Shown here one piece after another: positions 59,879 to 64,000 of a stretch of DNA of 64,000 nt. Numbering within the stretch: the first letter of the stretch is position 1; each line of letters starts with the position of its first letter. The translations under genes and the position numbers were made by a program. The DNA is from Rhizobium sp. Root708. GTDB taxonomy: Bacteria > Pseudomonadota > Alphaproteobacteria > Rhizobiales > Rhizobiaceae. Below the pieces are notes generated by a model. It searched no databases. It had not been told where the DNA came from and saw only the letters and a list, made by a program, of their open reading frames with translations. The stretch lies in the NCBI RefSeq assembly GCF_001429725.1, contig NZ_LMHV01000002.1, positions 124,001 through 188,000 on the forward strand, in the 5' to 3' direction.

Positions 59879-61972
59879 CTATTTTTTGCCCGTACTTCCC
59901 GATTGCCCCAGCAGATCCGCCGCATCTGCCTGAATGGCAGCAGCCTCGTTCAGCAGGACATCCTTTGCATTCTTGCGGGCATTCTCGATGGCAAGATCGG
60001 CACTCAGGCTGCGTTCATTGGACTGCAGTCCGTCATCGTCGGCGGGATCAACACCCCCGTCTGCCTGCGCTCTCGACTTCAGGCGAGCCTCGCGTGCCGT
60101 CTTTTCCTTGCGACGCTCTGCCTCGTTGAGAGAAACAACGCCTTTTTCTCGCTGCGCCTTGAGATCGGCAATATCGCCTAGCAGCCGCTGGAAATCAGGA
60201 TCTCCAGCAACGCGTGCATCGTGACGGCTCTGCAGTGTCGGCAGCAAAGCAGCGACGTTGTCGGCAGGCTTATAGTTCGCCGGCTTGATCTGAGCCCAGG
60301 GCAGAGCGTTGTCATAGCTCGTTTCACCGAAGGTCGCGGGGTCGGACAGTCCTGGCAACGTGACATCAGGGGTCACACCACGCAGCTGTGTCGTTCCGCC
60401 GTTTACACGGAAAAACTGCGCAATCGTAACCTTCAGCTCGCCGAATTGAGGTTTGCTGTTGTGTGCCACCTGATCGAGATCAACGACAGTCTGGACGGTT
60501 CCCTTGCCGAAGCTTGGCTCGCCGATGATTACACCGCGTCCATAGTCCTGGATCGCCGCTGCAAAAATCTCGGATGCCGAAGCAGAGCCGCGGTTGATCA
60601 GCACGCCGAGCGGCCCCGTCCAGACAGGAGCCGGGAAATCTGAGCTTCGTACAGCCACTTTCCCGTCGCTCGCCCGCTGCTGAACGACCGGCCCGCGGCC
60701 GATAAACAGGCCGGTCAAGTCAATCGCCTCGTCCAGCGAACCGCCGCCATTGTTGCGCACGTCGATCAGAACACCATCGACCTTGTCCTGCTTCAGTTCG
60801 CCAAGAAGCTTCGAAACATCGCGGCTGGCGCTTCTGTAGTCCTTGTCGCCCTTGCGCCGCGCGTCGAAGTCCTCATAGAAGGCGGGCAAGGTAATCACGC
60901 CAATCTTCTTGGTCGCTTCACCGACCTTCACGGACAAAACTGTCTTCTTCGCAGCCTGCTTTTCGAGGCTGATCTTATCGCGCACCAGGCTGATGACGTG
61001 ATGATTGCCATCGGCGCCCGCATCCGCCGGCAAGATATCCAGGCGCACGACGGAACCCTTGGCTCCGCGTATCATCTGCACGACCTCGTCAAGGCGCGTG
61101 CCAACGACTTCCTTTATCGGGCCTTTCTCGCCTTGCCCGACACCGGTAATGCGGTCTCCGACCGACAGCTTGCCCGACAGTTGAGCAGGACCGCCGGCGA
61201 CGAGTTCGCGGACGGTCGTGTAATCGTCGCGCTCCTGCAGCACAGCGCCGATACCGAACAGAGAGAGCTTCATGGAAATATTGAAGTCGGCAGAGGCCGT
61301 CGCACCGAAGTAGTCGGTATGAGGGTCTACCGTGGTGGTGTAGGCCTCCATAAACGACTGGAAGACATCGTCGCTCTTGTATTTGTAGGCGCGATCGAGC
61401 GCATTCGCATAGCGCTTGTCGAGCGTTTCTCGAATGGACGCGTCGGTCTTGTTACCGAGTTTCAAGCGCAGCCAGTCTCCCTTGACGCGCTTGCGCCAAA
61501 GCTCGTTGCTCTCGGCTTCCGATTGCGGCCAAGGCGCCTTGTCGCGCAATACGGAATAGTCTTCCTGGACAGTGAAGTCGAAATTCTGCTTGAGCAGGCT
61601 GCGCGCGTAATTCATGCGGTCGACGACGCGCTGCTCATAGACATTGAAGATCGAGAACGGGATCTTGAGGTCCTTGCCGATGATCGCATCATCGATGTCG
61701 TTCCGCCCGGCCATGAACTTGTCGATGTCGGATTGCAGGAAAAGCGCGCGGTCCGGATCGAGCGACTTGATGAACTGATCCATGATTTTGGCGGACAAGG
61801 CATCGTCCAAGGGGACCGTCTTGTAGCTGTAGCGGGTCAGAAACTGGGCACTCAGCTGGGCGGCCTCCGCCTGCTGCTCCTGGGGCGCCAAAACGGGCGG
61901 TGCCGTGACTTCGGCATATGCGGGCGGTACGACTGCAAGAAATAAACTAAGAAAAACGTATTGTACGCGCAT
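59879..61972 (-). CDS. C-terminal processing (tail-specific) protease, Prc-like, S41
   Basis: A 697-residue periplasmic protease about the length of E. coli Prc/Tsp. It has a signal peptide (cleavage near AYAEV), a helical N-terminal domain, a PDZ domain (about 245-330, with SGKLSVGDRITGVGQ), the S41 core with the catalytic Ser in RGSASASEIFAAA and the Lys in GEPSFGKGTVQ, and a long helical C-terminal domain with many Lys/Glu (DUF3340-like). Such proteases trim or degrade proteins with exposed C-termini and adjust peptidoglycan hydrolases. It is a single gene followed by a strong hairpin. Confidence 0.9.
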   Translation of the reverse strand: MRVQYVFLSLFLAVVPPAYAEVTAPPVLAPQEQQAEAAQLSAQFLTRYSYKTVPLDDALSAKIMDQFIKSLDPDRALFLQSDIDKFMAGRNDIDDAIIGKDLKIPFSIFNVYEQRVVDRMNYARSLLKQNFDFTVQEDYSVLRDKAPWPQSEAESNELWRKRVKGDWLRLKLGNKTDASIRETLDKRYANALDRAYKYKSDDVFQSFMEAYTTTVDPHTDYFGATASADFNISMKLSLFGIGAVLQERDDYTTVRELVAGGPAQLSGKLSVGDRITGVGQGEKGPIKEVVGTRLDEVVQMIRGAKGSVVRLDILPADAGADGNHHVISLVRDKISLEKQAAKKTVLSVKVGEATKKIGVITLPAFYEDFDARRKGDKDYRSASRDVSKLLGELKQDKVDGVLIDVRNNGGGSLDEAIDLTGLFIGRGPVVQQRASDGKVAVRSSDFPAPVWTGPLGVLINRGSASASEIFAAAIQDYGRGVIIGEPSFGKGTVQTVVDLDQVAHNSKPQFGELKVTIAQFFRVNGGTTQLRGVTPDVTLPGLSDPATFGETSYDNALPWAQIKPANYKPADNVAALLPTLQSRHDARVAGDPDFQRLLGDIADLKAQREKGVVSLNEAERRKEKTAREARLKSRAQADGGVDPADDDGLQSNERSLSADLAIENARKNAKDVLLNEAAAIQADAADLLGQSGSTGKK

Positions 61973-62301
61973 TCCACTATGATCCAGTTCTAAGTACCGA
62001 TGTCCGTGAAGGATCTAGGTGGGGTAATTATGGTTTTTTGGCAACCGTGCTGACGTACTACTCGATTATATCGGGTGAAAATCGATACAAATAGCACCAG
62101 ATACCGGCGCTGCGCCTGTCACAATGGCTTCACCGCGACCGCCTTCTGATTGCATAGCCAAATGAGATTGGGGCTTATCGCCTCGCGCCTTTCCGATACA
62201 TAGTGTCGACAGCACCACGCCGAATAGTTAGATTGCGGCCAATCTTGTTGATCGGACCAGGCGATATCTCTCTTGGTCCCAATCGCGTGCGGAGTAGGCC
62301 C

Positions 62302-63087
62302 ATGGCTGTAGAGAAAATAGGTTTCGTCGGCACCGGCGCGATCAGCGAGGCCATGGTGCGAGGCCTGCTGCGCGAGCCATCGGCCGTGCAAGAGGTGCAT
62401 GTGTCTCCCCGCAACAGCGAGATCGCCGGGCGTCTTGCCGCCGAATTCAGCGCTATCCAGATCGCTCCGGACAATCAGGCCGTCGTCGACCGCAGCGAGG
62501 TAGCGGTCCTCGCGATCCGGCCGCAGATTGCCGAGGATGTCATCCGGCAGCTGCGTTTCAGAGCCGGCCAGCCCGTCATCAGCGTCGTCGCGGCAACGCA
62601 GCGCGACAGCCTGCTCGAATGGATCGACGCCGACGTCCATCTGGTTCAGGCAATCCCCTTGCCTTTTGTGGCCGACCGGCAGGGCGTGACCGCAATCTTC
62701 CCGCCCGATCCGGCGGTAGCGGCGCTGTTCAACGTACTGGGAAGTGCGGTCGAATGCGAAAGCAGGAAGGAATACGACTTGCTCGGCGCCGCAAGCGCGC
62801 TGATGTCGACTTACTTCGGCGTGATGGACATGGCTGCCACATGGCTCGAGGCGAACGGCCTCGATGCGAAGAAGGCCGGATCCTTTCTCGCGCCCTTGTT
62901 CGAAAGCCTGGCCCAGCGTGCAAATGTGTCCGGCGTACATGATTTCACCGAACTCAGCAGCGAATTTGCGACGAAGGGCGGCCTCAACGAGCAGGTCTTG
63001 GTCGATTTCGAGAATGCGGGTGCCCGAACCGGCCTGCATCGGGCGCTGGATCGGGTCTTTGCCCGCATCGAGGGCCGCGACAGCTAG
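62302..63087 (+). CDS. Pyrroline-5-carboxylate reductase family protein
   Basis: A 261-residue NAD(P)-dependent enzyme with N-terminal Rossmann motif IGFVGTGAISEAMVRGLL and the family features VAVLAIRPQ, then SVVAATQRDSLLEW (the IS-x-x-AG-like loop) and the C-terminal helical domain with ATKGGLNEQVL, equivalent to the P5CR signature (TSPGGTT-like). It could make proline or reduce another cyclic imine. The start at 62302 has GGAG eight bases upstream. Its stop overlaps that of the XRE-cupin gene by four bases. Because dedicated ProC is usually more canonical at the SPGGTT motif, a different imine substrate is possible. Confidence 0.75.
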   Translation: MAVEKIGFVGTGAISEAMVRGLLREPSAVQEVHVSPRNSEIAGRLAAEFSAIQIAPDNQAVVDRSEVAVLAIRPQIAEDVIRQLRFRAGQPVISVVAATQRDSLLEWIDADVHLVQAIPLPFVADRQGVTAIFPPDPAVAALFNVLGSAVECESRKEYDLLGAASALMSTYFGVMDMAATWLEANGLDAKKAGSFLAPLFESLAQRANVSGVHDFTELSSEFATKGGLNEQVLVDFENAGARTGLHRALDRVFARIEGRDS

Positions 63088-63635
63088 AATGTCGGCGGCG
63101 TGCAGGCGCTGATTACCTCGCAGGGGACCGGACCGACGCAGCGGAACCGGTGCGGACGGCGGCTTTCGAAATAATAGGCGTCGCCCGGCCCAAGGACGCG
63201 CCGCTCGTTGTCGACCGTTACTTCCAGCCGCCCCGACAGGACAATTCCGCCCTCTTCACCTTCGTGCACGAGAGGAACCTTGCCGGTGTCGGTCCCGGGC
63301 TGGTAGCATTCCTTCAGCAGCTGCAGGCTTCGGCCGAACATGCTCTCGCCAACCTGCCGGTAGGAGATGCCCCCCTTGCCGATCTCGACGAGTTCCTCGG
63401 CAGCGTAAAAGGCCTTCTTCGGGGTTTCCGGCTCGAGCGAAAAGAACTCAGCAAGACCAATCGGAATCCCGTCGAGGATTCGCTTCAGCGCACCGACCGA
63501 AGGATTCGATGCGTTCGATTCAATGAGCGAGATCGTCGAATTGGGAACGCCGGTCTTCTTCGCCAACTCCCGCTGCGACAGATTGTGGGCAGTCCTGACG
63601 TAGCGCAGGCGATTCCCGATATCGAACGTCATCAC
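63084..63635 (-). CDS. XRE-cupin transcriptional regulator (PuuR-like)
   Basis: A 183-residue regulator with an N-terminal XRE helix-turn-helix (LRYVRTAHNLSQRELAKKTG, then STISLIESNASNPSVGAL) and a C-terminal cupin domain (GIVLSGRLEVTVDNER, then GDAYYFESRRPHRFRC). This two-domain layout is that of PuuR, which controls putrescine use. It is divergent from an omega-aminotransferase gene and so probably regulates amine or omega-amino-acid catabolism. ATGATG provides two possible starts. Confidence 0.85.
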   Translation of the reverse strand: MMTFDIGNRLRYVRTAHNLSQRELAKKTGVPNSTISLIESNASNPSVGALKRILDGIPIGLAEFFSLEPETPKKAFYAAEELVEIGKGGISYRQVGESMFGRSLQLLKECYQPGTDTGKVPLVHEGEEGGIVLSGRLEVTVDNERRVLGPGDAYYFESRRPHRFRCVGPVPCEVISACTPPTF

Positions 63636-63774
63636 GGCACCGTTTGTGTTGTTCAGAATAGCTCAAACGATAGCTACCAACTCTCATCTTTTCAATATGT
63701 TACAACAGTGAAGAAAAGGGCTTGTTCGCCAATTGGAAATGCCCGAATTGTTCATCAAGCCCAAGGAGAGCACG

Positions 63775-64000
63775 ATGGATCAGATCAGCAGGACGAACGC
63801 CCCGATACTCGATAACTTCTGGATGCCGTTTACGGCGAACCGGCAGTTCAAAGAGGCGCCGCGCCTCCTCGCGTCCGCCGAGGGCATGTACTATACCGAC
63901 GTCGACGGCAATCGTGTTCTCGATGGTACCGCAGGTCTCTGGTGCTGCAATGCCGGGCATGGCCGCAAGAAGATCTCCCAGGCGGTGGAACGACAGATCT
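63775..64000 (+). CDS. Omega-amino acid--pyruvate aminotransferase (class III), partial
   Basis: The gene starts at ATG 63775 (CAAGGAG upstream) and runs off the window. The visible 75 residues include NFWMPFTANRQFK, the GMYYTDVDGNRVLDGTAGLW segment and CNAGHGRKKI, which match the N-terminus of class III beta-alanine:pyruvate transaminases (the LWCCNAGHGR part lines the entrance to PLP). The PLP lysine lies beyond the window. Divergent placement from the PuuR-like regulator supports a role in polyamine or beta-alanine breakdown. Confidence 0.85.
   Translation, partial: MDQISRTNAPILDNFWMPFTANRQFKEAPRLLASAEGMYYTDVDGNRVLDGTAGLWCCNAGHGRKKISQAVERQI

Noticed and set aside
63636..63774. Possible operator in the gap between the XRE-cupin and aminotransferase genes
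   Set aside because: Repeated ATAGCT words are present but no convincing palindrome of the PuuR type was found.
1..64000. Search for tRNA, rRNA, CRISPR arrays, insertion sequences and phage or conjugation genes
   Set aside because: None was seen: no regularly spaced repeats, no transposase or integrase motifs, and no cloverleaf that I could support by eye.

Overview
The window looks like a chromosomal or chromid segment of an alphaproteobacterium of the family Rhizobiaceae (Rhizobium / Ensifer / Agrobacterium group). The reasons are the high GC content, the SyrB-like and DUF982 proteins that are typical of this family, the density of periplasmic-binding-protein ABC transporters, GGDEF and cyclase signalling proteins, and many ATGA/GTGA start-stop overlaps. 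I see no rRNA, tRNA, CRISPR array, insertion sequence, integrase or phage gene. This is ordinary, gene-dense accessory-type chromosome, cut at both ends through a gene.

Layout. 0-14.5 kb: the tail of a TPR protein of cyclase type, a sugar-epimerase-like enzyme, a lipoprotein hydrolase paired with an MscS channel, a flavoprotein/Rrf2 divergon, a methyltransferase, a CmoA-like carboxy-SAM synthase paired with a membrane methyltransferase, a lone receiver domain, a soluble chemoreceptor and an inositol-monophosphatase-like enzyme. 14.5-20.5 kb: a five-gene ABC transporter operon ending in a glycerophosphodiesterase (gene order like ugpBAECQ), then a diguanylate cyclase. 21-30 kb: a peptidase-like hydrolase, then a complete sugar locus (binding protein, two permeases, GH127 beta-L-arabinofuranosidase, ATPase) divergent from a LacI regulator with two matching operators. 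30-45 kb: a metallopeptidase-like protein, a secreted SnoaL/cytochrome-like pair, a large SAM-domain/cyclase/AAA/TPR protein, an N-terminally short LuxR protein, a DUF2254 membrane protein, small secreted proteins, an OmpA/Cys-rich pair, two coiled-coil (SyrB-like) proteins and a Ca2+/H+ antiporter. 45-52 kb: a K+ channel interrupted by a stop codon, a Tat-exported beta-carbonic anhydrase, and a TetR-MFP-RND efflux operon with twin operators. 52-57 kb: an Lrp-type regulator divergent from a catabolic operon (diaminopropionate ammonia-lyase, carbamoylase-type hydrolase, M20 amidohydrolase, frameshifted class II aldolase). 57-64 kb: a membrane PAS-GGDEF gene split by a stop codon, small Rhizobiales proteins with a 25-bp tandem duplication, a Prc-type protease, a pyrroline-carboxylate-reductase-like enzyme, an XRE-cupin regulator and the start of an omega-aminotransferase.

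The most interesting points are the CmoA-like/membrane-methyltransferase pair with no cmoB beside it, the GH127 locus with clearly readable LacI operators, the possible glycerophosphoinositol uptake and hydrolysis cluster, and three genes close together that each carry one inactivating change (two stops and one frameshift). Family assignments come from reading the translated sequences; no database search was run.
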